Below, in pieces: positions 37,413-49,246 of a stretch of DNA of 64,000 bases; positions within the stretch are counted from its first letter, which is position 1; each line of letters begins with the position of its first letter. This DNA comes from Bisporella sp. PMI_857 (Eukaryota > Ascomycota > Leotiomycetes > Helotiales > Helotiaceae). Position numbers and translations under genes: made by a program. The stretch lies in assembly GCA_021307315.1 (NCBI GenBank), contig JAJSPD010000007.1, positions 1 through 64,000 of the forward strand, written 5' to 3'. Below the pieces are notes generated by a model. That model was not told where the DNA came from. It did no database searches and was given only the letters and a program-made list of their open reading frames with translations.

Positions 37413-40400
37413 TTACTTTTCGGCACCAGCTTTCCTCAGCTTCTCAACCATCTCCCGTTGCTCTTTCTTGGCCTCGATATTTTCCTGGCTCTTCTTATCT
37501 CCGTGCTCGTCCTCCCACTTGGCCCATCGCCCAAGCAAGGCTTTAGCTGACTTGTCTTTCAGGCCTTTCGTCTTTAAGGCGCGATCAAAAGCTGCCCTGA
37601 TAATCTCGTGGTCATTTTGTCCGACTTCCAGATCAATAAGTTGATTCCAAATGTCAAGTCGTTTGGGAAACTCGGAGAGAATACCCTCAAACATTGTCCG
37701 GCCGCGCTCTGGTGACCCATTTTTGGATTTAAATTCCATGGCTGCGAATTTCACCGTAAGCTGTAGAGTATGTGTTGGAAGAATTTGCAGAGCACGTGGC
37801 AGAAGCAATCGTGCATCATCAGGGCGGCCATATACCGTATGAAGAAAGTGAGCATAGTTTTCCCATACCTTGGGGTCTTTGGAAAACTTTTTCACTAGAA
37901 CCTGGAATATATCATCTGCTTTCTAGAGTGGGTGGTTAATTTGACAGAGGCAGATCTATCAGGTTGTAGGATACTTACGCTGTACTTGTTCGATTTGATG
38001 TAAATGCTTGCCAAGCTCTCGTGCATTTCTTGAGCATCACTGTACTGGCAGGCTTGTGAGAATGCTTCCTGAACGGTTTCATCGCTACCAAATTCTACCT
38101 CGAGATTGAGTAGGGCGTTCCAGACAGCCTTCTTAGCCGAGTCATCTCTAATATGTATTGTTTTGATGGCTCTCTCAGCTACAGCTCGGGCATTAGCAAC
38201 CTCACCTAGCTGCAATGAAAATGCCATATATTGTATCCAAAGCTCTGCCGAATCTGGCTGTCCAAGAAGAAGACGCTCAAAGTCACTCACTGATCTAGGG
38301 CCATGAGCATCAAGATCACCGGTACGGTCTTCTGTGATCTCAGCCTTTCTACGCTTCTTCTTAGGCTTCTCATCCTCATTCCCTGAGGATGCATTGACGT
38401 CAACATCTACTTGATCAAGAACACTGGCAGACCAATCGAATCCGCCCACATTGAGCTCAGGAATATTTCCGCTAGCATCGTCCAATTGTTCATCAGACTC
38501 TTCGTAGTCACTCTGCTTGTCTGAATTTCCTATACTTTCCACGTCATCAAGGTCCATCCCACCTTCGATATCCTCTGAGTCCTGCTCTACGTTCAGCTCA
38601 TCTAGTCGCACGCCTTGCATGTCATCACTACTTTCATAATCACCATCCTCCACACTTTCTTCCTCTGAATCAGGTTCGTTCTCGGGACTGATATACGAAG
38701 ACTTCATGCCAAAGCTTATACGCTTCTTCACGGAGTCGATCTTTAGGACCTTGGCTTTAACAAGATCACCCTCCTCATATAGCTTCTTCACATCCACAAC
38801 TCGCTTCTCTGCCATTTCGCTTTGGTGACATAAACCACTCACATTGTTAGAGCCATTGACAACAATGAAAACCCCATAATCTTCGACCTTGCGGATCTTA
38901 CCTTCAAGGATGTCGCCCTCCTTGATAGATTGAAATGTGAGGGGTGGGACATAATTCTTGTTAAGAATAGAAGCCTTCAAGCTGAGCTGTATAAAGCATT
39001 GTGATTCATCTATAGAGATGACCTTGCCTCTCACTAGCTGATCGATTTGGAAGTCGGCTTTCCAGTCCTTGATGAAAGCATCGGAGAGGTCCGAAACTCG
39101 CACAAATGCTCTGATATTGCCTCCGAGATTGACGTAAAGACCCTTATCAGCAACATTATTGATGAAGCCACGTACAACGTCATTGACCTTCAGCTGTGAT
39201 ATTGAAGATATTTCCGAATCCTCAACTGGTAAAGAGGAATTGAGCACTCTCGAAGGTCGAGTGGATAGTCGTATCCTTTTGTTTGGAGCGTCAATGTCAA
39301 CTATGCATACCCTAACAATATCATTCTTGGAGTATTTTGAGGTAGAAGCATCGGAGAAATTATCTGTAAGATCCGTAAGATAGACTGGGCCCGAAAGTTC
39401 GGGGCTGAGTTGTATCATGACCTGTCTTTCATTGACACGGGTCACTTTGCCGGGAACGACCATCCCTTTGCTAACCGATGAAAGTGTCATGACTTCTGGA
39501 GCCCGCATTGAGCGAGCAGAGAGATCCAATCGGTTGTTCAGTTCATCAACTGCTGTTACACGAACTCTGATTGCTGAACCAACTGGAAAATTGGCTTCTA
39601 CATCCTTCAGCAATGAAACATCGTCCGAGAGATCCAAAATCTGGATCCTGCCTCGTACATTGGGAGAGAGGTTGACCCAGGCACAATGGTTATCAATATT
39701 ATTAACATACGCAATCCATGAAGAACCGGCTCGCACATTGCTCAATGTAAGCGGCTCTTCATCGCTCTGCTTCTGATCGCTATTTTTGGCAGAGAGCTCG
39801 AAGACTAAGGTTCTTCCAGACCGATGAGTGATGGGAAGGAAGCGGTGGTTTCGAGCATCGTGAATTCCTAGGACACGGACAGGAATAACCTGGTCTCTCA
39901 TAAATTTCTGCAGTGGTCGCTTACGATCACTGATCTCATCCCAGGAGTCAAATACTTGTGAGACATCTATACGCCCTTGAATATTATCTGCCAATTTGAC
40001 ATTTATCTGTGTGTCTTTCACAGAAACTACCTTGGCTCTAGTCAATTTCCCCATACTTAGATCATCTAGCGACGTGATCTCATCGTCAACGGGATTCACT
40101 GCAGTTTGATTGACGGAAGGCGAAAGGGCTACAAGTTTTGCACTTGGTTTCTCCTCGATCATAGATAGAACGAATTGGCGGACACCATGATCAACTGAGA
40201 TCACCTTCGCTTTGATAGACTGGAATTTCTTCATTCCAAAATCAGGCAGTCGAATAGCCTCCTCTGGCAGCTTGTTCTTAGGTAATAAAGCAGTTAGACC
40301 ACCTCCAAATTGAACGAAGACTGCGGTAATGGTAACGTTCCTGACGAAGCCATGTACTACCTTCTGCTCTTTGACATCTTCAAAGCTTCTGAGAAGGGTT

Positions 40401-42920
40401 TGCTCCTTTGCAGACTGCACAAGACTAGGCTTGTTGGTCAATACAACAAGGCGTTTTTGTTCAAGCCTTTCGAGGACCGTCAAATCTGTCAAAACCTGGC
40501 CAACTCTGATCTTCTTCAGGGCAGATAAATTTCTGGAGTCAGATTTGTCGGTAAGATGTCCGATAGGCAACACAGCTCGTAATCCAGTCTCTTGGAGCAC
40601 CACCGAGATGTCATCGTTCGTCTTTTCGATTACTGATGCTGAAACGATATCTCCTACTTTCAAATTCTTCAGAGCTGTCTGTTGCTCCAGTCCAAAAGCG
40701 GAGGGGTCTTTACATGAAACGATCAGCTTTTGTGCATCTGCTTCGACTTTCAGGATGTAGACATTTACCACTTGTCCGATCTTGAAGTGTTGACTAGGGT
40801 CTTGAATGTATGCCTCGCTCATCTCAGCGACTGGAAGAAACCCTCGGACAGTTCCATAAAACTGTACCACAGCGCCAGTCGAGAGAAGGTTGACAATGAC
40901 TCCAGGACTTTGCATGCCAACAGATATTGCACCATATGAGACGAAAGGTGTTGCCTCCGAGTGAAGCAAACTCTTTTTAAGAGTGAGACGGACTTGTTGC
41001 TTGCCTGGGTCTGTAGAAAGCACACGCGCCATGACGGTTTTTCCTTCTTTGAATAGTTTCTCAGGGTGGAGAAGTTGTACGTCCGCCAGGTGTATTTCCG
41101 GAACGAGACCAGAAATACCTTTAGCTAACTTAACCAATACACCTCCAACACCGCGTGCGTTGAGAACAATTTTCTCAACCTTGCCCTTCACTACTTCGCC
41201 AACTTTAATGTCTTCAATCCTCAGATAAGTTTGTTCTAGTATACTTTCTTCAAAGGACACGAGATATACGCCATCCAACGAGTTGTACCCAACTATTCTC
41301 CCACGATGGCTAGAGCCTACTTTATACGCCCCGGACTCAGACAAGCTCTCGATTTTGCCATCCTTGACTCTTGAGATATGGACAAATCCAGATATTCCTT
41401 TGATCCCCAAGTCCACGAAAAGACCCATTTCCGGTTCAACCTTTCGAACAATGACTTCTTCCACTATCGTAGATAATGGCAGAACATCTATTGGGTTCTT
41501 GTATTCTCCGTCCAGCTTCGCCTGCTTAGGAGCAAGAGACAAAATGTGGTCCAATAGCGAAATTCCTAACTTGGGAGGCTCAGCTGCTGGGAAAGTACAG
41601 ATAATTCTTCCCTTGACTTTGGAGCCCACTTTGTATTTCTTCTCCAAGTCTTTGCCAGTCGCACTTGTTCCAGAATGTATCAGATCAGCTGTCACATCAA
41701 GCATCCCCATGACCTTACCGTGAACTCCTCTTGAAGTGGTCTCGGCGACCAATAATTCAACTGCGGTTCCTGGCAGAAAAGCCTCGATAGTTGGTGCATC
41801 AGTCAGGATATTTGGCTTTCTGGGATTGGCTATCTTTTCCATGTTTGCGGATAATTTAACAATCTTGCCATTGGAACTCAGACCCGTCACAATACAAAGG
41901 AGGACGGCCCCTTCCTGAATATCGGCTATCTGATAACCACTTCCAATCTCTTTCGATGACACGAATCCCTTCATATCAAGATCTGGAAGACCGAGATCCA
42001 TGATAAGGCCATGGTCTTCAACGCTAGCCACTGAGGCCATGAGAGTGTTGTTCACGATAACATTCTGGGCAGTGATAGGGCTGTTGGTCTGCTGTGGACG
42101 TAGAGATAGTTCGATACGTCTCTTTGCTTGGACTGCAGATCCAGTTGATACATCATCACTAGTTGATACGACAAAAGCTCGCAGATATTGTCCTATTTTG
42201 AAAAATTTATTCAGGTCAACGTCCATTCTGTCGTCCTCATCTCCATAATCACCATCATCAGGCTCTGCTTCGGCAATTGCCTCAATATTTTTGGTTATAG
42301 TATCGGAAATTGATGTCATCGGAACATATCCAGTGAGATTATTAGGTAAAGCGAGCGCGATATCCTGGTAGTTTATACGTGATACTTGTCCGAGGACCAT
42401 TGACCCCGTGATAATTCTCTATCACAGAATTAGTCCACACGAGAATTCCCTGAAAGAAATATTATATGCCTACCTTATAGCTCAGCCCCTCAATTTTAAC
42501 AACTTCTTCGTCTGGGTCTACAGTAGTTTGCACCTTCTGCTTTTTCTTCGAGTCTTTGGATCTGAAAATTTTCTTTGCTGGCCGAGATTCGTCTTCTCCA
42601 TAGGCGTCCTTATTAGAGGAATTTGTACCTTGGTGCTCAAACAAAACATCCTGAGTTGCCTCAATTGCGATCTGTTTATGCTCCAGTGGCGTCAACGGGC
42701 TCGCCCCTCCTCTTGGAAACGCGGTTTCTTCTTCCCTAAGTCTTGATATCTTCGGGAGGTGCGATTTCGTTGCCGTAGTATCAGCACCAGCTCGCTCTTT
42801 TGCATCAGACCGAGCTCTTTTCGGCGGCCTTGTACTTTCGTCGATGCGTTTTCTGGCTCGCACAAATGATTCGTTTGTAGGGGCAACTTTGCGCTTTCCC
42901 CCCACAATAGACGCCATCAT
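37413..42920 (-). CDS. rrp5: Ribosome biogenesis protein Rrp5
   Basis: Nucleolar factor for early pre-rRNA processing in both small- and large-subunit pathways, 1798 residues. Exons (minus): 42920-42474, 42418-37979, 37922-37413; introns 55 and 56 bp. The N-terminus is basic and rich in Lys/Arg/Ser ([17 protein letters not shown]). A long tandem series of S1 RNA-binding domains follows, roughly residues 150-1390, each with the G.V..I...G..V.L....GFV pattern. Next comes an acidic linker ([16 protein letters not shown]). The C-terminal third has HAT/TPR-type helical repeats ([29 protein letters not shown]), matching Rrp5/PDCD11. Either of two adjacent ATGs (42920, 42917) could start it; I use the first. 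Head-to-head with the alpha/beta-hydrolase gene. Confidence 0.95.
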
Positions 42921-43240
42921 AAAAGTGGTGTGGAAGTCTAGAAGGTTATGCAGCGGTTCTGCTTTGCATTTTATGATCTTGGCTGTCCTGGACAACTTTT
43001 TTTTAAAAGCGGAGAGAAAGCTAAAATTGAATATCAGTCTTTCTTATCAGAGATCAGCGAAGGCTTGGCAGATTCTTATCGTTATCGCTCGCTAGCCACT
43101 GGTGAACGAGCCGCATCGAATGATGAGCTAGGCGGTGACGTTAACCCTATGGCCGGGGGCTCAGGCTGCAAAACAACTTTCCTCTTTCTCCTCTACCGCG
43201 TTCATATTATTCTCGTTTCTATGGTCACTCAACTAGACTA
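42921..43240. promoter_or_regulatory. Bidirectional promoter region, RRP5 / YML020W-like gene
   Basis: 320 bp separate the divergent start codons, so the two genes must share this promoter region. It contains a T-run/A-run stretch near 43000-43015 (CTTTTTTTTAAAAGC), a common promoter poly(dA:dT) element. No specific factor site claimed. Confidence 0.5.
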
Positions 43241-45826
43241 ATGGGACCGTCACGAAAACGAGTGAGGACCCAAAACCCCAAAGTGGAAGAGCCAAGACCG
43301 ACAATCACAGAGAGCTCAACGACATCAGTGGGGTCTTCGACGAAGGACGGACCTGTCGGTAGGGTTAGTACTTCTTGCGAAGATGCTTCGACTCCGCTTA
43401 AGAGTATCAACCTTGATTCATACTCTACAAATCAGGTAAGCCTATAGCATATCTTACTTTCTTTGACGAGGCGTTTCTCACAGAAGATTTAGGTAAAGTC
43501 AAGGAGCAGCTGGTACGGAACATGGCCACGGAAGACGTCCGCTTCAACTCAGATCGTTCGAGACACGATACTAGCAGACAAACCAGCAAATGGGCCTTCA
43601 ACAGCAGATTTGAGCCGATATGAACAAAGGAGACCCTCTATCGTGAATGATGGGCGACCACCCTCTATGTTCCTTGGGAAAAGTAAGGAGACTTCGGATA
43701 TAAGCATGGCAGGAACGTCTGAAGTGGCTGCAGAGAATATGGAGAGGCTGGTGGTGGAAGCTTCGAAGAATCACCTAACCACGGAGCCTGGAAGCAAGAC
43801 TGATGACAAGTCTATTCACGAAACATCTATACAAGACGCGCAGACATCAAAACGGCCAGCCACATCGTCAGGCTGGCTAGGAGGTTGGCTAAGTAAGCCA
43901 GTGCTTATTAATGCATCATCAAGCTCAAAAACCTCGGAAGAATCTTTGGTACCTCCAGTAGAATCTACAGACGAAGCGTCTGAACCACCTGCACCAACCA
44001 CAAGCGAGGAAGGGCAGAAGGCGGTTTCTGCACCAGCGCCAGGCGCATCATGGTTCGGCATATGGTCCATGGCTACCCCTTCGACCGTGGCGGAAGAACC
44101 AGAACAGCAAGTTCCCGTTAAGGTGGCAAGTGACAAGTTAGATACTGCCATGAAAGATGGCGTTGCGGATACCAAGCCAGTACAAAATAAGCCAGCACCA
44201 ACTGTGGGCTCAAGCTGGGCATTCTGGTCTGTCGAAAATACCAAAAAAACTGTCTCCGTATCTGAACCTGCAGATTCGGGTGAAATTGCTGTAGAAGGGG
44301 AGGCATCAGAAAGTCGCCCTGAGCCTGCGAAAATAGTATCAGTCAGAGACGATAAGAAAGATAAGAGAGATAAGAAGGGCAAAAGAGATCGCTCAGTGAC
44401 AGTTGAAGAGAACGAATTGGCTAAAAAAGCTCTCCAGGTGGAACCGCCATCCATCCAAGATATACCATCTCGAAGTCCAGCACCAGTAAAGGCTAGCCCA
44501 CCCAATCTTTTGATGCCCTCTGTACGAAGCACCTACCGACTTGTGGAGAATCCATCTATCCTTCAGCAAATCACAAGAATCCTGCTACGAGGGCAGCAAA
44601 AACCAGCGAAACATGTGTCCTTGACAAAGGAGTCACCTAAAGTAAAGAAAGCTTTAGCAATCGGTATCCATGGACTTTTCCCTGCACCTTTACTACGCAC
44701 TGTCATAGGACAACCGACAGGTACCTCAATTCGGTTTGCCAATCATGCAGCAGCAGCTATACGACGCTGGGGCAACAAACACGGCTATATAGACTGTGAA
44801 ATAGAAAAGGTCGCACTGGAAGGCGAAGGCAAAATCGCCGAACGTGTCGATAATCTTTGGAAGCTCCTCTTAAACTGGATAGAACATGTACGCAAAGCAG
44901 ATTTTATTATCATTGCGTGCCATTCGCAAGGCGTACCAGTAGCAATCATGCTTGTCGCAAAATTGATTGAATTTGGCGTTGTGTCTACAGGGAAGATTGG
45001 AGTATGCGCTATGGCTGGTGTCTCTTTAGGCCCATTTGCCGATTACAAGTCGAGGCTATTCAGCGGATCAGCTGGAGAGCTTTTTGAATTTGCGGACCCT
45101 AAGAGTGCTGTGTCTATCCGATACGAAGAGTCTCTACGCGTTGCACTAAAATATGGTGCAAGAATAACCTATTGTGGCAGCATCGATGATCAATTAGTAT
45201 CTATGGAGGTTTGTTTATCCCTATTCTCCAGTATACTATTCGTGTTGATATATTTCGAAACTTGAGGTGATATTGATTAACTTCTTGATAGTCTTCAATC
45301 TTCTCCAGTGCTAACCACCCATATATCTACCGAGCTGTGTTTGTAGACGGCAGGATTCATGCTCCAAACTTTCTATCACATCTAATTGGTTTCGCGTTGA
45401 AACTGCGAAACCTAGGCGTCTCGGATCACGGTCTTATCCGAGAACTGAGTGCCCCTCTTGCAGGTAGTTTATACACTGGGGAAGGCCACTCCAGGCTGTA
45501 TGATGACGAAAACGTATACGAGTAAGTATTAGCGATGTAACATAGCTTCTATCGCTGACCACAATAGTCTTGCAATTGAGTTTACGCTGGAAACCACTTC
45601 GATAGGAAATGTACCACTCGAAATGCAGAAGTATGAGGTTCCCACAAATGCCAATCCTTACATTCTTCCGTGGATCATGCGGGGATTGCTGGAAGAAGAC
45701 TTCGTAAAAACAGAGCTTGATACGGAGGTGACAGAACTTTTACAGCAATTTGATGATTGGAAACCATCCACGAAAGTCCTGAAGGATGTCAAATATCGTT
45801 TAGAAGCGGTTCGGTCGAAGTTATAA
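43241..45826 (+). CDS. YML020W-like alpha/beta-hydrolase-fold protein with Trp-rich N-terminal motifs
   Basis: 799-residue protein of uncertain function. Exons: 43241-43435, 43493-45208, 45292-45521, 45568-45826; introns 57, 83 and 46 bp. The first half is disordered (Ser/Thr/Pro/Glu-rich) and carries four spaced Trp motifs: WYGTW (72-76), WLGGW (193-197), WFGIW (252-256) and WAFW (307-310). The C-terminal half looks like an alpha/beta-hydrolase: AIGIHGLFPAPLLR with a His-Gly oxyanion-type loop, a nucleophile-elbow candidate CHSQG (Ser543, with Cys replacing the first Gly of GxSxG), and GSIDDQLVSME near the expected acid position. The layout resembles yeast YML020W, uncharacterised as far as I recall. 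Lipase or esterase activity is possible but not shown. No membrane helix seen. Confidence 0.85.
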
Positions 45827-46452
45827 CAGAGTTGGGTGGCGTATTTGGCTGGGACAAGTAAACATCAGGTCAGACCACCTTGGTTCGGGTCACTTCAAGG
45901 CGTTCATGTATCATAAAGCGATGAACGATACCCGCAAATGCATAACCTATTCAGAGTTCTGTTGCTAGCCAAGCGTACTGGCAAAGACCGGCTGTGAAGC
46001 AATGATATAAAAGTGAGTGTAGCCAGTCATTCTCTTAGTTATCAGTGACGCAAGAAATTTTGTGCCTCACACTTCCACACGAATGAATGTGTTGAAGAAG
46101 CATAGAGTCAGGCAAGCCCCAGGTCCAAACCAGTTACGATTACAGAAGCCTCTAGTAAGAGAGTCAACATCTAAATTATGTGCAGCCTGCTACGTGTCTC
46201 CACTTCTACCCCTATTTGATTTCCTAACTTCAGGCACATGACCCTTTTTTTTTTTTTTTTTTTTTGGTCCGAGCGCCACTTCCCCGCCAAGGTTCCCGAC
46301 GCTGCGCAGAAGCGGAGCCATAAACATCCTTCATGCAGGTTTCCCTCAAGCTTCTTGGTCAACCACAGGCATACATATCTCATGCATAGTAGCATTTTGG
46401 CATATTTGCTTACCCATTGCTTCATATAGTTACGTTTATTATCATTGCTACT
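45827..46452. promoter_or_regulatory. Intergenic region and DOT1 promoter with poly(T) tract
   Basis: Holds the 3' flank of the hydrolase-like gene and the DOT1 promoter. The notable element is an uninterrupted run of 21 T at 46245-46265, about 190 bp before the DOT1 ATG. Poly(dA:dT) tracts in fungal promoters are known to disfavour nucleosomes; a role here is inference. No gene seen. Confidence 0.5.
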
Positions 46453-47989
46453 ATGTTCACATTTGGCGGAAAAGCAAGTTCAAGGATCAAACCTAAAGCC
46501 CCAGAGTTCCATACTGAGCGCCAGGCTACACCCGTTGCATCTACCCCATTAGCATCTCATCCCAAATCGACGGCGCGTCAGTCTCAAACTCCTTCGAACG
46601 GTTATCGAAAACCAGCCCCTCCGCTCCGAACTCCAACTCAGGAGAGACTTGCACCTCCGAAAAGGAAAGCCGTGCGACAGGCTTCACCTTCGAAGCCTGG
46701 CATACATTTTGACTCCGACAGCGAAGATGACTTTAGCAGCCCCGCTCCTGATGCGGTGGAGAAAAGAGTTCGACGTGGCTCTCTTGACCATGCGGAGATC
46801 GCATCACGCAAAGCCTTTCGACCCTTCGCAGATAGTAGCGTTAAGTTACTGCACGCCGCAGATATAAAATGGCCAGTCAAGAAGCTGAAGCTGTCAGGGG
46901 CAGGAGCAGTTTCGCGAGAGGCGATAACCGTCGAGGTACAATACCCCGGCGCGTCTCTACGGGAGAGGTATGCGGTGTTTCGAGTTTCTTTTCTGCAGGG
47001 CTGACAAGACTAGATATAACCTTGTCTTTGCCAAAGATCAGATCAACCCCGCAGATGAAATTTGCGAAATCGCGAACATTGTGGCTAAAGTGTATTTAAG
47101 GGATATGGAGGGCAACCCACTTGGGAACGAGCAGGAAGGGGTTTTGCGGAAGCTCGAGCGCGCGAGAAACCTCTTGTGTAAAGACGATTACAGTAAGGTT
47201 GATGAGCGCTTTCTCGCAGAATTTAAATCGGCTGTGGATGACTATAATAGCAAACTGGATGAACTTATCAAGAACAGCGTTCTTGCTAAGAACCTTAGCA
47301 GCAACAGGATACATAAGGGCATGGTCGCATTCATAGTCAAGCAGGTGTATCACCGTGTTGTCTCACCACAAGTGGACAAGATCCATTCCAAGGTGGAAGA
47401 TAAGAACAATACTTATGGTGAATTAGAGCCATCCTTTGTCTCTACAATTATACGGGAAACAAAGCTTAAGGAGGATGATACCTTCATAGACTTTGGTTCT
47501 GGGGTTGGCAATGTTGTTCTACAGATGGCGCTTGAGGCAGGTTGCAGAAGTTGGGGATGTGAAATGCGGGAGGTTTCTTGTGACGCTGCCGAGGAGCAAA
47601 AGGAAGAGTTCAAGGCACGTTGTCGACTTTGGGGTTTAAGAGCTGGATCTGTTCATCTCGAACGTGGGGACTTTACGGAGAATGCAAACATAAAAAAGGA
47701 GATGGGGCAGGCCGATGTCATCCTTGTCAACAATGAGGTCTTTGGCTCGAATCTGAATGAGCGCTTAAGGCATACCTTTCTGGATCTAAAGGATGGGTGC
47801 CGAGTCGTCTCCCTGAAGTCCTTCGGTACGTCGAATGAGAAACGAAACGAAAACGATGTTTTTAGTCAATTTGTTATAGAAGAAAAGGAGTATTTTGCAG
47901 GCGATGTTAGCTGGAAAGGGCAGGGAGGAACATATTTTATTGCTACCAAAGATCCAACAGGACGACTCGCTAAGAGAATGAACAGATGA
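46453..47989 (+). CDS. dot1: Histone H3 lysine-79 methyltransferase Dot1
   Basis: Nuclear SAM-dependent methyltransferase for H3K79, 496 residues. Two exons, 46453-46967 and 47014-47989, with a 46-bp intron. The acceptor TAG at 47011-47013 gives the junction YPGASLRERYNLVFAKD. An acceptor at 46998 would leave an implausible 31-bp intron and insert extra residues. The N-terminus is basic and disordered (Lys/Arg/Pro-rich), as expected for nucleosome binding. The catalytic domain covers about 170-496: YGEL near residue 306 (D1 loop), motif I DFGSGVGNVV near 330, and NNEVFGSNLNERL. Start set at 46453, as the frame upstream lacks an ATG. Converges on ATG16 with 206 bp between stops. Confidence 0.96.
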
Positions 47990-48195
47990 TCTGCTCGATG
48001 TGTTGAATTTGCTAGGTCATGGAGTTGGAAGTTTCATTTGTTGCATAGCGATGATTAAACGGGTTCATGATTACCATAGGTGAAAAGACGAGGAATGACA
48101 GGTATAGATAGAATGAATTATTAAATATTCACGAAATAACTGCAAGAGAACGCCATGGCATTCTGGGTTCTGGACATGTTTTTAATCCTGACTTG

Positions 48196-48876
48196 TCATC
48201 CTAACGTCTTGTTCATTTCGTCAGCCTCTCTGCCCTTCCATTCCATCCACCGATCAATCAACTCCTTATTTTCCGCCTTAAGCTTCTTCACAGTCTGCTC
48301 AGACATGTTAAGTTGTAGATTGAGTGAGATCATCTCGTCTTGAACCGTCTGCAGTGACTTAGCATTTTATCCAGCAACAGTGAAACAACCTTACCTCCAC
48401 AAGCCTTGTTTTACCTGATATTTCCTCATCTCTATCTCTTACTTTTCGTTGCAGTATCGCCCTTTCTCTCTCCAGCTGTTCGAGGCGCCTTGAATCTGAT
48501 TTTGTTTTAATCTTAAGGTCTTTCAGCTCTGCTTCTGCTACCCGCACTCGACTCTGTAGTTGGCCATTGGATCTTAAAGCTTCGGCAAGATCACTTCGAA
48601 GCTGGGTATTTCCGCCAGTACGTGCGGGGTCCTTGCCAGTTTTGCTATCTGTTGCAGCTGTCTTTGACTCTTCCGCAGCAGCTTTCTCTGCTTCTAAGGC
48701 TGCAGTGCGGTCTAGAAGACTAGTATCTTATATCGATCAATCAATACGCCAACAAACTGTAGGGAAACATACTTACAGGCACCAATAAAGTCTTCATTGA
48801 TACGTGAATAACCCTCTTTTTCTCGCAAATCTCTGTCCGAAAGCGCCTGTATGTACTCATCCCGCCAGTTCGACAT
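48196..48876 (-). CDS. atg16: Autophagy protein Atg16
   Basis: Coiled-coil partner of the Atg12-Atg5 conjugate, directing Atg8 lipidation on the phagophore; 194 residues. Exons (minus): 48876-48777, 48726-48395, 48348-48196; introns 50 and 46 bp. The start [16 protein letters not shown] is the Atg5-binding helix, followed by [18 protein letters not shown]. The rest is a long heptad-rich coiled coil ending [20 protein letters not shown] and [15 protein letters not shown], conserved in the family. For the last intron I prefer the acceptor at 48349-48350 (46 bp) over one nine bases earlier (37 bp), since 46 bp matches the other introns here. No WD40 repeats, as in other fungal Atg16. Confidence 0.95.
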
Positions 48877-49246
48877 TATCTATTTTGCAGAATCCAATAA
48901 GATCATGCATTGCTTCTGGATTCTGTAGATATTGTTCTGTTTCCTCAAGGCTGCATGAGGCTGAACCTGTTGGGTGTTTGAGAAGGCTGAAGTGTCCATG
49001 TGGGTTCGATTGGGCAGAGCTCGGCTCTTGGTTCATCCGTTGGAAGGCTCCATCGTGCATTACCTACACCACCATCCAATATATATCTCGCAACTCACGA
49101 CACACCGGTACCGGCGAAGCTTAGCTCTCTCCTTGATATTTATTCTATCTAGTGCCGCACGCTTCTATACACGATTTTTGTCTGGGAAGGCGTACGTCAA
49201 GAACGGCTACCTGTCATTGTTCCATCTTTTCCAGCCTCCTGTCACC
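48877..49246. promoter_or_regulatory. Bidirectional promoter region, ATG16 / YPT7
   Basis: 370 bp lie between the divergent ATGs of two genes that both serve the autophagy/vacuole route. The DNA near the YPT7 side is pyrimidine-rich (CATTGTTCCATCTTTTCCAG), a usual leader or start-site context in fungi. Nothing further claimed. Confidence 0.55.

Noticed and set aside
43816..44532. 238-codon minus-strand frame
   Set aside because: Antisense shadow of the Ser/Thr/Pro-rich arm of the hydrolase-like protein.
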